From: Candidatus Howiella intestinavium | Lineage (GTDB): Bacteria > Bacillota > Clostridia > Oscillospirales > Acutalibacteraceae | DNA length: 45,442 nt | Assembly (NCBI GenBank): GCA_904420585.1 | Contig: CAJFVX010000007.1 | Location: 1-45,442 of the forward strand | Reading direction: 5' to 3' | In this document: one piece after another, positions 1 to 7,760 of the stretch | Layout: the number at the start of each line of letters is the position of its first letter | How positions within the stretch are numbered: position 1 is the first letter of the stretch | Position numbers and translations under genes: made by a program | The notes under the pieces: generated by a model | Told to the model about the DNA's origin: nothing | Databases searched by the model: none | Seen by the model: only the letters and a program-made list of their open reading frames with translations

Positions 1-31
1 CCGGGCCGGCGGCAATATTTTGCAATGGGTC

Positions 32-60
32 TTGTCAATCCGTATGGGAACGGGTATACT
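32..60 (+). promoter_or_regulatory. sigma-A promoter of the peptide-binding lipoprotein gene
   Basis: TTGTCA (32-37) and TATACT (55-60) are separated by exactly 17 bases. The promoter lies downstream of an in-frame ATG at 25, so that upstream ATG cannot be the start and the ATG at 97 is favoured. Confidence 0.75.
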
Positions 61-96
61 TTGAATAGAACAATACGGGATATGGGATGGAGATAT

Positions 97-1728
97 ATGA
101 GGAAATGGATAAAACGAGCGGCGGCCCTGTGCCTGACGCTCTGTCTTTTTTTAACCGCCGCGGCCTGCGGGGGGGACAAAACCGCCGACGCCGTCATCAC
201 CTACGGCATGGACGAACGCCCCACGACCTTAGACCCCCAGCTGGCCTCCAGCGAAACCGAACAGACCATGGTGCGCAACCTCTTTGAAGGCCTTTTCCGG
301 CTGGATGCGGGGGGGAATATCGTGGAGGGCGCCGCCGAGAGCTATACCCTCTCGGAGGACGGCCTGACCTACACCTTTACCCTGCGGGAAGCCGTCTGGC
401 AGGACGACACCCCTGTGACGGCCGCTGATTTTGTATTCGGATTGCAGCGGGCGGTTGACCCGGTTACCAAGGCACCCTACGGTTCCCTGCTCTCGGCTAT
501 CGACGGCGCGCCGGCCATCCTTGCCGGCAGTGCGGCTGTGGACACCCTGGGGGTGACGGCGGTGGATGAGCGCACCCTCACCATCCGCCTGCACGAGCCG
601 GATCCCGATTTTCCCATGGTGCTGACCCTGGCGGTGAGCATGCCCTGCAACGAGGCCTTCTTCCAGAAGGCGGCCGGGGCCTACGGCCGCAATCTGGACG
701 CCACGGCCTCCAACGGCTCCTTCACCCTCTACCGGTGGGAGGAGGACGCCACCATCCGCCTGAACCGCAACAAAAGATATAACGGCCCCTTCCCGGCCAA
801 GCCGGCGGCCGTGGTGTTCGCCACCGGCCGGGAAAAGCAGACCAACGACCCGGACGCCGATTTATCCGACACCGCCTATCGGCTGGCCCGTCTGGAGGAC
901 GGCACCCTGGACGCCGGCAAAATCGACAACTCCCAGGCCAGCGCCCTTTCCGCCGAAGGGTTTTCCATCACGGCCTACGAGGATACCTGCTGGGCGGTGG
1001 CCGTGAACCCGAATACCGAAATCGGCACGGCCGACATGCAGAAGGCCCTGCGGGAATCCATCAACCGGAATGTCTGCGATACGGCCCTGCCCGGCTACTT
1101 CACCCGGGCCGACCGGTACCTGCCGGCAAGCCTGACCCTGCGGGGCAAGGCCTATAAAGAAACCCAGCCCCTGCAATACACCTTCCCCTATGACCCGGCC
1201 GACGCCCGGGCCATCCTGGCCGAAACCACCGAGAACCAGGAAAACGGGCGGCTGCCCTCGGTCACCCTGCTCTACGCCGACGAGCCGGGGATGGAGGAGG
1301 CGGCCAGCGTCATCGCCCAGCAGTGGCAGCAGAATATGGGGCTGTACTGCAATATAGAAAGCCGGTCCCGCACCGCCCTTTTGTCCGCCGTGGCCGCCGG
1401 GGAATACCAGCTGGCCCTGGTTCCCTTATCCGCCGGGGACAATACGGTGCAGTCCTTCTTTAAACAGTTTACCGAAGGCGGCCCGTACGCCGGCTTCACC
1501 GACAGCACCTTTGCCGAGCTTATGGGCGGCATGACCGGCAGCCTGTCGGACGAGGCGCTGCTCCAGCTGGCAGGGCAGACAGAAAACCAGCTGTTAAGCT
1601 ATACCGGACTGACCCCCGTCTTCTTCAGTTCCAGCGCCTTTGCCCAGTCTCCCCAGATGCAGGATTTGCAGATCCAGCCCTTCAGCGGCCGGGCGGATTT
1701 CGCCTTCGCCGGCAGGCTGCCGGATTAA
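97..1728 (+). CDS. oligopeptide ABC transporter substrate-binding lipoprotein (SBP_bac_5 family)
   Basis: A 543-residue secreted lipoprotein that should bind peptides outside the membrane and pass them to an Opp/Dpp-type ABC permease. The N-terminus is MRKWIKR followed by a hydrophobic stretch and the lipobox LTAAAC, so Cys at about residue 24 would be lipidated. The early motif ERPTTLDPQ and the following YTFTLREAVWQDDTPVTAADFV-like segment are typical of family 5 solute-binding proteins. The ATG at 97 is chosen because GGGATGGAG precedes it and a 17-bp-spaced promoter sits at 32-60; the open frame extends further up but would start inside the promoter. No permease or ATPase genes adjoin it, so it is an orphan binding protein here; the upstream partner genes could lie outside the window. 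The ligand is unknown. Confidence 0.88.
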   Translation: MRKWIKRAAALCLTLCLFLTAAACGGDKTADAVITYGMDERPTTLDPQLASSETEQTMVRNLFEGLFRLDAGGNIVEGAAESYTLSEDGLTYTFTLREAVWQDDTPVTAADFVFGLQRAVDPVTKAPYGSLLSAIDGAPAILAGSAAVDTLGVTAVDERTLTIRLHEPDPDFPMVLTLAVSMPCNEAFFQKAAGAYGRNLDATASNGSFTLYRWEEDATIRLNRNKRYNGPFPAKPAAVVFATGREKQTNDPDADLSDTAYRLARLEDGTLDAGKIDNSQASALSAEGFSITAYEDTCWAVAVNPNTEIGTADMQKALRESINRNVCDTALPGYFTRADRYLPASLTLRGKAYKETQPLQYTFPYDPADARAILAETTENQENGRLPSVTLLYADEPGMEEAASVIAQQWQQNMGLYCNIESRSRTALLSAVAAGEYQLALVPLSAGDNTVQSFFKQFTEGGPYAGFTDSTFAELMGGMTGSLSDEALLQLAGQTENQLLSYTGLTPVFFSSSAFAQSPQMQDLQIQPFSGRADFAFAGRLPD

Positions 1729-1986
1729 GCTGCCATTCTATTTTATCAGTATACGAAAAGCTTCCATCATCTTCGCATTCTTTCCTGCCGTTCCCATAAA
1801 TTGAAATACACGCATGTACGGGGTATGTTCACTAAAAAAAGAATGTGAGCCGGGCACGCTTCGCCCTCCATCATTTTCCCTTTCATTTTTTCGCACAGCT
1901 TTTTGATACGCTCCATGATATCCCGGCGCACCGGTTTGTATATGGCGCCGGTGCTTTGGTGCGAACACGCTGGAAACGACAAAAAT
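1729..1986. other. gene-free spacer between convergent genes
   Basis: Between the lipoprotein gene and rplL. Two short overlapping minus-strand frames (about 70 codons each) exist here with no ribosome binding site and no recognisable family; one contains a peptide resembling a small cytoplasmic protein (MERIKKLCEKMKG) but I cannot support a gene. An imperfect hairpin GCACCGG/CCGGTGC around 1927-1955 could stop plus-strand transcription, but it lacks a good T-run. Confidence 0.35.
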
Positions 1987-2020
1987 ATCCGCCCGGATAC
2001 GCCATGGTATCCGGGCGGAT
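1981..2020 (-). terminator. intrinsic terminator of the rplJ-rplL operon
   Basis: A perfect 14-bp stem (1987-2000 with 2007-2020) and six-base loop. Read on the minus strand it is followed by ATTTTTG (1981-1986), a proper U-run, about 22 bases after the rplL stop. Confidence 0.9.
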
Positions 2021-2042
2021 TTATAACAGCAGATGCAGAAAC

Positions 2043-2423
2043 TTACTTCAGCTCGACCTTGGCGCCGACCTCTTCCAGCTTCTTCTTCATCTCTTCGGCG
2101 TCGTCCTTGCCGACGGCTTCCTTCACAGCCTTGGGAGCGCCGTCAACCAGAGCCTTGGCCTCGGCCAGGCCCAGGCCGGTGATCTCGCGGACAACCTTGA
2201 TGACCTTGATCTTCTCGGCGCCGACTTCAGCCAGCACAACGTCGAACTCGGTCTTCTCAGCGGCGGCCTCAGCAGCGGGGGCAGCGCCGGCGGCGGCCAC
2301 GGCCACGGGGGCGGCGGCGGATACGCCGAACTCCTCTTCCAGAGCCTTAACCAGCTCGGAGAGCTCCAGGACGGTCAGGGACTTAACATCTTCAATCAGC
2401 TTAACAACTTTCTCAGAAGCCAT
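2043..2423 (-). CDS. rplL: 50S ribosomal protein L7/L12
   Basis: A 126-residue stalk protein that recruits GTPase translation factors to the ribosome. The N-terminal dimerisation helix region ([20 protein letters not shown]) is followed by an Ala/Pro-rich hinge (about residues 36-55) and the conserved C-terminal domain with [17 protein letters not shown] and KALVDGAPK. Length matches the family (120-128). It lies 84 bases after rplJ in the same transcript and is followed by a strong terminator, so it is the last gene of the rplJL operon. ATG start preceded by GGAGGT. Confidence 0.98.
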   Translation of the reverse strand: MASEKVVKLIEDVKSLTVLELSELVKALEEEFGVSAAAPVAVAAAGAAPAAEAAAEKTEFDVVLAEVGAEKIKVIKVVREITGLGLAEAKALVDGAPKAVKEAVGKDDAEEMKKKLEEVGAKVELK

Positions 2424-2507
2424 TGTAAATTACCTCCAAATAATTTTTTAGTATGGTTGCGGCCTTTCCGGCCGGTTTCTTACGGCAAAAGCCGTGGACA
2501 GTCCGCT

Positions 2508-3038
2508 TTAGGCGCCCTGCTTTTCAGCAATGGCGTTCAGGGCGCAGACCAGACCCCGCAGATTGGCGTTAAGCACATGCACAAAGCCGGTAATGGGGGC
2601 ATTGAGTCCGCCCAGGGCCTTGGCGACCAGCTCTTCCCTGGAGGGCAGCTTGGAAAGGGCTTCCACGCTGGCGGCGTCCAGAATCTGATCATCCGTGAAA
2701 CCAATCTTAATCTTGAAGTTCTCGTGATCCTTGGCAAACTTGCAGAGGATCCGCGCTGCGGCCACATAGTCGTCGTTGGACAGGGCCAGGGCGGTGGTGC
2801 CCTCCAGAACGGTCTTCAGACCATCCTTGCCGGCAGCCTCGGCGGCACGGGACAGCAGGGTGTTCTTCACAACCGCGTACTCCACGCCGGCCTCCCGCAG
2901 TTCCTTGCGGAGCTTGGTGTCGTCCGCCACATTGATGCCCTTGTAGTCGACGATGACGCCGGCGCAGGCATTCTGCAGCTTCTCGGCCAGCTCGGCCACG
3001 ATTTGCTTCTTTTGTTCCAGAATCTTCTCGCTAGGCAA
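2508..3038 (-). CDS. rplJ: 50S ribosomal protein L10
   Basis: A 176-residue protein that anchors L7/L12 dimers to 23S rRNA and, with L12, represses its own mRNA. It starts at TTG with GGGAGGTGAATCTAT just upstream; the first residues are MPSEKILEQKK. Family features are the GVIVDYKGINVADDTKLRKELR segment and the AVVKNTL segment, followed by a C-terminal alpha helix that binds L12. The start codon TTG is weak and the gene has a leader with an attenuator (3073-3226), both consistent with tight autogenous control. Transcription is from 3233-3261. Confidence 0.97.
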   Translation of the reverse strand: MPSEKILEQKKQIVAELAEKLQNACAGVIVDYKGINVADDTKLRKELREAGVEYAVVKNTLLSRAAEAAGKDGLKTVLEGTTALALSNDDYVAAARILCKFAKDHENFKIKIGFTDDQILDAASVEALSKLPSREELVAKALGGLNAPITGFVHVLNANLRGLVCALNAIAEKQGA

Positions 3039-3072
3039 ATAGATTCACCTCCCGCAGGCGGCCTATGCCGCC

Positions 3073-3109
3073 AAGTAAAAATGCCCGTCCTCCAAAGGAG
3101 GACGGGCAT
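3073..3109 (-). terminator. attenuator hairpin in the rplJ leader
   Basis: A perfect 13-bp stem (3081-3093 with 3097-3109) with a three-base loop, followed on the minus strand by TTTTACTT (3073-3080). It lies upstream of the rplJ start and downstream of its promoter, so it can stop the transcript before rplJ. Confidence 0.8.
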
Positions 3110-3226
3110 GAAAAAGCATACAGTCCAAAACGGACGCAGTTTCTGCATTCCCTCTCCTCGGCAGGCTGTTTGGAACAGTTAGACGCGCATCCCAGCGCAT
3201 ACCTGCTGTCTTTGGATTAGAACAAC
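3110..3226 (-). ncRNA. ribosomal protein L10 leader
   Basis: Minus-strand transcript contains AAAGACAGCAGG (complement of 3202-3213) and CCTGCCGAGG (complement of 3156-3165), the paired conserved strands of the L10 leader that bind the L10-L12 complex in Firmicutes. A small CTGTT/AACAG hairpin (3166-3178) sits between them. Directly downstream is the attenuator. Known role: excess L10-L12 binds and favours termination. The motif assignment is by eye; a covariance search would confirm. Confidence 0.75.
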
Positions 3227-3232
3227 ATGATT

Positions 3233-3261
3233 ATATTAGCACATCTTTCCCAGCTTGTCAA
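3233..3261 (-). promoter_or_regulatory. sigma-A promoter for rplJ-rplL
   Basis: On the minus strand TTGACA (3256-3261) and TAATAT (3233-3238) are 17 bases apart, with TG one base before the -10 (extended -10). A start near 3226 begins the L10 leader. Confidence 0.9.
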
Positions 3262-3308
3262 GAAATATCTTTGACAAAGGGAAAGCAGGCCGGCACTGAA
3301 ATCAGATG

Positions 3309-3456
3309 CAGCCTCTCGGCGCTTCTGTCACGCCTCTGCAGGCTTTGCTGTTCCGGGAGAATGTCCTCTGCTCCGGAACCGTCTGCGCGGCCTTCCGCCG
3401 CTCCGCCGATTCCTCCGCTGCGGTTATTCTCCCGGGCTCAGCCTCTCGGCGCTTCT
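3309..3456. repeat. 18-bp direct repeats around an inverted repeat in the rplA-rplJ spacer
   Basis: CAGCCTCTCGGCGCTTCT occurs exactly at 3309-3326 and again at 3439-3456. Between them a 10-bp inverted repeat, CCGGGAGAAT (3353-3362) and ATTCTCCCGG (3426-3435), encloses further GC-rich hairpins. The 3439-3456 copy begins three bases after the rplA stop. Function unknown; it may form the 3' end structure of the rplKA transcript. Confidence 0.7.
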
Positions 3457-3459
3457 CTC

Positions 3460-4155
3460 TTAGGCGCCGAACTTGGCGGGATTCAGCTTGATGCCGGGGC
3501 CCATGGTGGCGGAAACCACGCAGGAGCGGATATACTGGCCCTTGGCAGACGCCGGCTTGGCCTTGACGATGGCGCCCATGAGGGTCTCCAGGTTCTGCTG
3601 GAGCTTCTCGGCGCCGAAGGACACCTTGCCGATGGGGCAGTGGATGATATTGGTCTTATCCAGACGATATTCAATCTTACCGGCCTTGGCCTCGGTGACC
3701 GCCTTGCCCACGTCGGGGGTGACGGTGCCGGCCTTGGGGCTGGGCATCAGACCACGGGGGCCCAGGACCTTACCCAGGCGGCCCACCAGGCCCATCATAT
3801 CCGGGCTGGCGATAACCACGTCGAAGTCCAGCCAGTTTTCCTTCTGGATCTTCTCCACCATATCCTCAGCGCCGACGAAATCGGAGCCGGCCTCCTCGGC
3901 GGCCTTGGCCTTGTCGCCCTTGGCGATGACCAGGGTGCGGACCTTCTTGCCGGTGCCGTTGGGCAGAACCACGGCGCCGCGGACCTGCTGGTCGGCATGG
4001 CGGGAGTCAACGCCCAGGCGGACATGAACCTCCACCGTCTCGTCGAACTTGGCGGTCTTGGTCTTAACGGCCAGTTCCATGGCCTCGTTTACATCATACA
4101 GCTTGCCGGGTTCCACCAGCTTCAGGCTTTCGTTATACTTTTTACCATGTTTCAT
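3460..4155 (-). CDS. rplA: 50S ribosomal protein L1
   Basis: A 231-residue protein of the L1 stalk, binding 23S rRNA and helping to release deacylated tRNA; in many bacteria it also represses its own operon. Start is the ATG of [12 protein letters not shown], chosen because GGGAGGTACACGAAA precedes it; the open frame runs 16 codons further up without a binding site. Signature segments visible are [28 protein letters not shown] and [15 protein letters not shown]. It follows rplK by 57 bases. The downstream spacer carries repeats rather than a classical terminator. Confidence 0.97.
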   Translation of the reverse strand: MKHGKKYNESLKLVEPGKLYDVNEAMELAVKTKTAKFDETVEVHVRLGVDSRHADQQVRGAVVLPNGTGKKVRTLVIAKGDKAKAAEEAGSDFVGAEDMVEKIQKENWLDFDVVIASPDMMGLVGRLGKVLGPRGLMPSPKAGTVTPDVGKAVTEAKAGKIEYRLDKTNIIHCPIGKVSFGAEKLQQNLETLMGAIVKAKPASAKGQYIRSCVVSATMGPGIKLNPAKFGA

Positions 4156-4212
4156 TTTCGTGTACCTCCCAATCGAGTGGTTATATCGGAATGTTCCTCC
4201 CACCCGGGAGCA

Positions 4213-4638
4213 TTAATCAACAACTTCAACGCCCATGCTGCGCGCGGTACCGGCAATCATGCTCATGGCGGTTTCCAGCGAAGCGGCGTTCAGGTCGGGC
4301 ATCTTCTGCTCGGCAATCTTCTTGATCTGCTCACCGGTGATCTTGGCGACCTTGGTCTTGTTGGGCACGCCCGAAGCCTTGTCGATGCCGCAGGCCTTCT
4401 TGATGAGAACAGCGGCCGGCGGGGTCTTGGTGACAAAGGTGAAGGAGCGGTCCGCGTACACGGTGATGATGACCGGGATGATAAGACCCGCGTCGTTCTT
4501 GGTGCGCTCGTTGAATTCCTTGGTAAACGCCATGATGTTGACGCCGTGCTGGCCGAGCGCGGGACCTACGGGCGGCGCCGGAGTGGCCTTGCCCGCGGGG
4601 ATTTGCAGTTTAATATAGCCCGTTACTTTCTGAGCCAT
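4213..4638 (-). CDS. rplK: 50S ribosomal protein L11
   Basis: A 141-residue protein of the GTPase-associated centre. Start is ATG of [11 protein letters not shown] with GGAGGTGCAAACA upstream; five extra in-frame codons upstream overlap that binding site and are rejected. The [16 protein letters not shown] proline-rich segment and the FTKEFNERT segment are diagnostic; the C-terminal RNA-binding domain ends with MGVEVVD. It is followed by rplA and preceded by a 156-base leader that may contain the L1 target. Confidence 0.98.
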   Translation of the reverse strand: MAQKVTGYIKLQIPAGKATPAPPVGPALGQHGVNIMAFTKEFNERTKNDAGLIIPVIITVYADRSFTFVTKTPPAAVLIKKACGIDKASGVPNKTKVAKITGEQIKKIAEQKMPDLNAASLETAMSMIAGTARSMGVEVVD

Positions 4639-4664
4639 TGTTTGCACCTCCAAAATTCGTGGTG

Positions 4665-4720
4665 GCGGGGATTTGCATCCCCATGGCGGGACGGCTTTCC
4701 CATCCCTCCCACTGCGGCGC
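4665..4720 (-). promoter_or_regulatory. candidate L1-binding autoregulatory site in the rplK leader
   Basis: The minus-strand leader contains GCAGTGGGAGG (complement of 4705-4715), like the GUGGGAGG element of the L1 site in 23S rRNA and in rplKA mRNAs, close to GGGATGCAAATCCCC nearer the gene. L1 repression of this operon is known in other bacteria; here it is inferred from the motif only. A 6-bp hairpin CCGCTT/AAGCGG lies just upstream. Confidence 0.4.
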
Positions 4721-4794
4721 GGTGTGCGCCAGCGGCCTTACAGCCGCTTAATAAGCGGAAGTCTATCCGCATATTAACAGAAAATACCTTTGGC

Positions 4795-5313
4795 CTAGTC
4801 GACCAGTTCCACCTGGTCCAGCTCCAGCTCCACCGGGGTTTCCCGGCCGAACATGGAGATTCTGACCCGGACCTGGTTTTTGTCCACGTCCAGCTCTTCC
4901 ACCAGGCCCATAAAGCCCTCCAGGGGGCCGTCTACGATCTTCACGTTGTCGCCTACCGCGTAGTTGACCTCCACCGTGCGCTTCTCCACGCCCAGGGCGG
5001 CCACCTCTTCGTCGGTCAGCGGCACCGGCTTGGACGCCGGCCCCACAAACCCGGTAACCCCCCGGGTATTGCGGACCACGTACCAGCTGTCGTCCGTGAC
5101 GATCATTTTGATTAAAACATAGCCGGGGAAAATCTTGCGTTCGACTTCCCGCTTCTTGTTATCCTTGATCTCCACTACCGTTTCCGTGGGGACCTTGACG
5201 TCCATAATCAAGTCCTGAAGCTTCCGGTTTTCCACCATCTTTTCCAGGTCGGTGGCAACCTTGTTTTCATACCCGGAATAGGTATGCACTACATACCACT
5301 TGGCGTCTGACAT
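4795..5313 (-). CDS. nusG: transcription termination/antitermination factor NusG
   Basis: A 172-residue RNA polymerase-binding elongation factor. The start is ATG of MSDAKWYVVHTYSGYENKV, preceded by GGGAGGTTCAGTC; six further in-frame codons overlap that site. The N-terminal NGN domain spans about residues 4-115 with WYVVRNTRGVTGFVG; the C-terminal KOW domain has VGDNVKIVDGPLEGFMG and ends near residue 170. It sits between secE and rplK, the usual order, and is probably co-transcribed with both from 6443-6471. Confidence 0.98.
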   Translation of the reverse strand: MSDAKWYVVHTYSGYENKVATDLEKMVENRKLQDLIMDVKVPTETVVEIKDNKKREVERKIFPGYVLIKMIVTDDSWYVVRNTRGVTGFVGPASKPVPLTDEEVAALGVEKRTVEVNYAVGDNVKIVDGPLEGFMGLVEELDVDKNQVRVRISMFGRETPVELELDQVELVD

Positions 5314-5370
5314 GACTGAACCTCCCACCACGGTTTTATGCGCGGCAATAATCAGGACAAATCCGCTTCA

Positions 5371-6060
5371 TCAGATCTGCAGGATAAGCTCGACCAGCTT
5401 GCTCAGGCCGAAATCCAGCAGCCAGATGAAGGCGCCTACAATCAGGCACATCACCAGTACAATGACGGTGTTCTTCACAACCGACTTGGGACCGGGCCAT
5501 ACTACCTTCTTGATTTCGCTCTTGTACTCTCGGAAGAACTGCGCAAGGCGCTGGGGAATGGTCTTCTTGGCCCCGTTGGACTCCTGCACTGCGATGGCGT
5601 CGGCCACCAGGATACCGGCGAAGCCGGCCACGGCGCAGAGGATGAGGCAGCCCATGCAGAGGTAGATGTTCAGAAAATAGGACAGATAGGTAACATCGGC
5701 GATGGGACGATAGTCCACAAAGGAACCCGGGGTGGACAGGCTGATGACCAGCATGTAGATCCCGGCGATCAGGCCGAATACCGGCGCGGCGATTCTGCTG
5801 TTCTTGAATTTGAAGGCCAACAGAGACATAAGGGCCGCAATAGCGGTCAAGATGAAGCAGAAGAGCAGATGGGCCGACTTAGCCAGCGAAACCGTTCCGG
5901 CCGCCGTAGCGACCGAGCCGCCAAAGGCCAGCTGGGAACCCGTGAGGTTGACAAGCTCTCCGCCGGCGGTGACCTGGACGAAGTTTAGGAAGAAAAGCAC
6001 CAGGGCGCCCACGCCGAAGACCGCTGTCAGTACGCGGAGGGCCATATTCATTGCTTTCAT
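5371..6060 (-). CDS. secE: preprotein translocase subunit SecE with a large N-terminal membrane extension
   Basis: The last 60 residues are a normal SecE: amphipathic helix and WPG signature (REYKSEIKKVVWPGPKSVV, about 175-195) then one transmembrane helix (about 197-219). SecE clamps SecY in the protein-translocation channel. Unusually, about 165 residues precede this, with four further hydrophobic helices at roughly 7-30, 58-83, 89-109 and 126-153; typical Firmicute SecE is about 60-75 residues. The start is supported by AGGAGGCAGAAAGAAAT directly before ATG. Gene order rpmG-secE-nusG is normal, 15 bases after rpmG. The extra domain has no family I recognise; an alternative is that it is a separate membrane protein fused to SecE. 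The SecE call is secure; the function of the extension is unknown. Confidence 0.92.
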   Translation of the reverse strand: MKAMNMALRVLTAVFGVGALVLFFLNFVQVTAGGELVNLTGSQLAFGGSVATAAGTVSLAKSAHLLFCFILTAIAALMSLLAFKFKNSRIAAPVFGLIAGIYMLVISLSTPGSFVDYRPIADVTYLSYFLNIYLCMGCLILCAVAGFAGILVADAIAVQESNGAKKTIPQRLAQFFREYKSEIKKVVWPGPKSVVKNTVIVLVMCLIVGAFIWLLDFGLSKLVELILQI

Positions 6061-6075
6061 ATTTCTTTCTGCCTC

Positions 6076-6225
6076 CTACTTGGTCTCTTTGTGGAGCGTG
6101 TGCTTCTTGCAGAACCTGCAATACTTGTTCATTTCCAGCCTGTCGGGATCGTTCTTCTTGTTTTTCATCGTGTCGTAGTTGCGCTGTTTGCACTCCGTGC
6201 AAGCTAGGGTAATTTTGACTCTCAT
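6076..6225 (-). CDS. rpmG: 50S ribosomal protein L33, zinc-binding type
   Basis: A 49-residue ribosomal protein, [19 protein letters not shown] at the start and [18 protein letters not shown] at the end. The two CxxC pairs (CTEC and CRFC) mark the zinc-containing (C+) form, which depends on zinc supply in bacteria that carry both forms. The start ATG has GGGAGGTGCCGTC upstream; the longer in-frame extension to 6393 has no binding site. First gene of the rpmG-secE-nusG run. Confidence 0.96.
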   Translation of the reverse strand: MRVKITLACTECKQRNYDTMKNKKNDPDRLEMNKYCRFCKKHTLHKETK

Positions 6226-6442
6226 GACGGCACCTCCCGTTTTACGGAATTTTTTAGCCTCCCTCAATCTGCCCTGGGACCAGTCGGTCTCCCGCCTGTA
6301 GAAAGAAGGGGACGCTGGAATGCCCCCGCCTATCTCCAGCCGACGGCCCGGCCGGCCACGGCGCATGAACGGGCCTTTGGAATTTTTACACATCTAAATT
6401 TTTTTAGCGCGCAAAAAAAAAGACCCTTGTAGAGGTAATATA

Positions 6443-6471
6443 GTTATACCATATCCCCCTGCGCGGGTCAA
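6443..6471 (-). promoter_or_regulatory. sigma-A promoter for rpmG-secE-nusG
   Basis: Minus-strand TTGACC (6466-6471) and TATAAC (6443-6448) are 17 bases apart with TG before the -10. The leader to rpmG is about 210 bases, begins with a run of nine Ts and contains a GC-rich block (6330-6370); no tRNA or known riboswitch was recognised in it. Confidence 0.85.
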
Positions 6472-6501
6472 GCATTTTTTCCAATTTACCGCCGACAGCC
6501 C

Positions 6502-7350
6502 TTATTCTTTGGCGAAAAAGGCGAAGCCGCAGGCCCCGGGTCCCACATGCACCCCCACCGTGGCGCCGATGTCGCAGCGGGCAAAGGCGTCGGCGTCGAA
6601 ATCGGTCCGCTCCCGGATGAGGGCGGCCAACTCCTCCATGAGGGCCGGCTGGTCGGTGTGGGCGATAATATGGGGCCGCTCCACATCCAGATTTCCGTTC
6701 TGCATCAGCTTTAACAGCGCCTCGAAGGCGTTTTTCTGCCCCCGCTGCTTCTGGATGGCCTCCACCAGGCCGTCCTTGATGGTGATGATGGGCTTGATGC
6801 CCAGCACCGAGCCGAAAAAGGCCGAGGTGCTGGACAGGCGGCCGCCCATCTGTAAATACTTCAAAGTGCCCACCGAGGCGTAAAGATACACCTGGGATTT
6901 TTCCCTTTCCAGCGTATCAAAAATTTCCTTTGCCGAATACCCGAGGCCCTTTAACCGCACGGCCTCCATGACCAGGATGCCCAAAGCGAAGGTAACGGTC
7001 CCCGAATCCACAATATGCAGCCGGTCCCAGCCCATATTCTCCTTAACCAGGCAGGCGGCGTGATAGGTGCCGCTCATGCGGCCGGAGATAAAGACGGCCA
7101 CCACCTCGTCCCCGGCGTCCAGGTAGCGGGAGAAAACCTCGGTCAGCTCTCCCGGGGTGGGCTGGGAGGTCTTGGGCAGTTCCTCCACCGTCTCCAGCTT
7201 GCGGAAAAACTGGTCGGGGGTCATCTCCACCCCCGACAGGTAGCTCTCCTCCCCGAAGAGGATGCGCAGGGGGATGATTTCTATATCGTTTTCCGCCGCG
7301 TAGGCAAGGGACAGGTCGCTGCTGGAATCGGTAATGATTTTAATGGCCAC
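6502..7350 (-). CDS. DegV family fatty-acid-binding protein
   Basis: A 282-residue cytosolic protein of the DegV/FakB-like family, which binds a fatty acid and, where a FakA kinase is present, presents it for phosphorylation into membrane lipids. The start is GTG of VAIKIITDSSSDLS, with AAGGAGG eight bases or so upstream; the frame continues up without a site. TDSSSDL near the N-terminus and GRMSGTYHAA in the middle match the family's ligand-binding Ser/Thr motifs, and GTLKYLQMGGRLS the second conserved block. A single gene with its own promoter at 7406-7434; no kinase partner in the window, so its exact role is not shown. Confidence 0.9.
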   Translation of the reverse strand: MAIKIITDSSSDLSLAYAAENDIEIIPLRILFGEESYLSGVEMTPDQFFRKLETVEELPKTSQPTPGELTEVFSRYLDAGDEVVAVFISGRMSGTYHAACLVKENMGWDRLHIVDSGTVTFALGILVMEAVRLKGLGYSAKEIFDTLEREKSQVYLYASVGTLKYLQMGGRLSSTSAFFGSVLGIKPIITIKDGLVEAIQKQRGQKNAFEALLKLMQNGNLDVERPHIIAHTDQPALMEELAALIRERTDFDADAFARCDIGATVGVHVGPGACGFAFFAKE

Positions 7351-7405
7351 GAAGGGCGCCCTCCTTATGTAAAACCTTTGTAAAGCATGTATGCCAAACG
7401 AAAAT

Positions 7406-7434
7406 AATGTAGCAAATCGTAAGGCTTTTGTCAA
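7406..7434 (-). promoter_or_regulatory. sigma-A promoter of the degV-family gene
   Basis: Minus-strand TTGACA (7429-7434) and TACATT (7406-7411) with a 17-base spacer and TG before the -10. Confidence 0.85.
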
Positions 7435-7472
7435 GGGAAAAGGGGCATTCCCGTTAAATTACAGTCTGGGCC

Positions 7473-7502
7473 TTGTGGGCCGGCGGATGCGTATGCTACA
7501 AT
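7473..7502 (+). promoter_or_regulatory. promoter of the small membrane protein gene
   Basis: TTGTGG (7473-7478) and TACAAT (7497-7502) with an 18-base spacer, about 50 bases before the GTG start at 7553. Confidence 0.6.
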
Positions 7503-7552
7503 GCAAGGGAGGATACGGGGGCTTTTCCGCCCCGGGGCAAAGGAGGGGTATC

Positions 7553-7756
7553 GTGAACGGAAAACTGGTGAAATCGGGGATTGCGCTCATTTTTCTCGGG
7601 GAAGGGTTGTATCTTGTCTTCTCCCTGCTGAAACCGGGCGGCGAAAGCGCCTTCGGGGACTTTTTCTCGGGGCTGCTGCTGGGCATCTCCGTGGGCATCA
7701 ACCTGGTGGGGCTGGTGCTGGCCGTTATAGGCGTGGCAAGAAAGGATTCCAGGTAA
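7553..7756 (+). CDS. small two-helix membrane protein, unknown function
   Basis: A 67-residue protein beginning MNGKLVKSG (GTG start) with AAAGGAGG placed ideally at 7540-7547. Two hydrophobic stretches (about 8-24 and 36-60) separated by a KPGGESAFGDFF loop suggest a helical hairpin in the membrane, with a basic tail ARKDSR. No family recognised. It has its own promoter and is divergent from the degV-family gene. Immediately after its stop comes the hairpin-rich element at 7761, whose last hairpin could end its transcript. Confidence 0.7.
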   Translation: MNGKLVKSGIALIFLGEGLYLVFSLLKPGGESAFGDFFSGLLLGISVGINLVGLVLAVIGVARKDSR

Positions 7757-7760
7757 AAGC

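Noticed and set aside
1738-1982. Overlapping 71-76 codon minus-strand frames near 1.8 kb
   Set aside because: No ribosome binding site, two frames share the same bases, no recognised family. Left as spacer, though a decayed gene remains possible.
3267-3280. Plus-strand TTGACA-like sequence near 3270
   Set aside because: No -10 at the right distance and no plus-strand gene follows; only the minus-strand promoter is supported.
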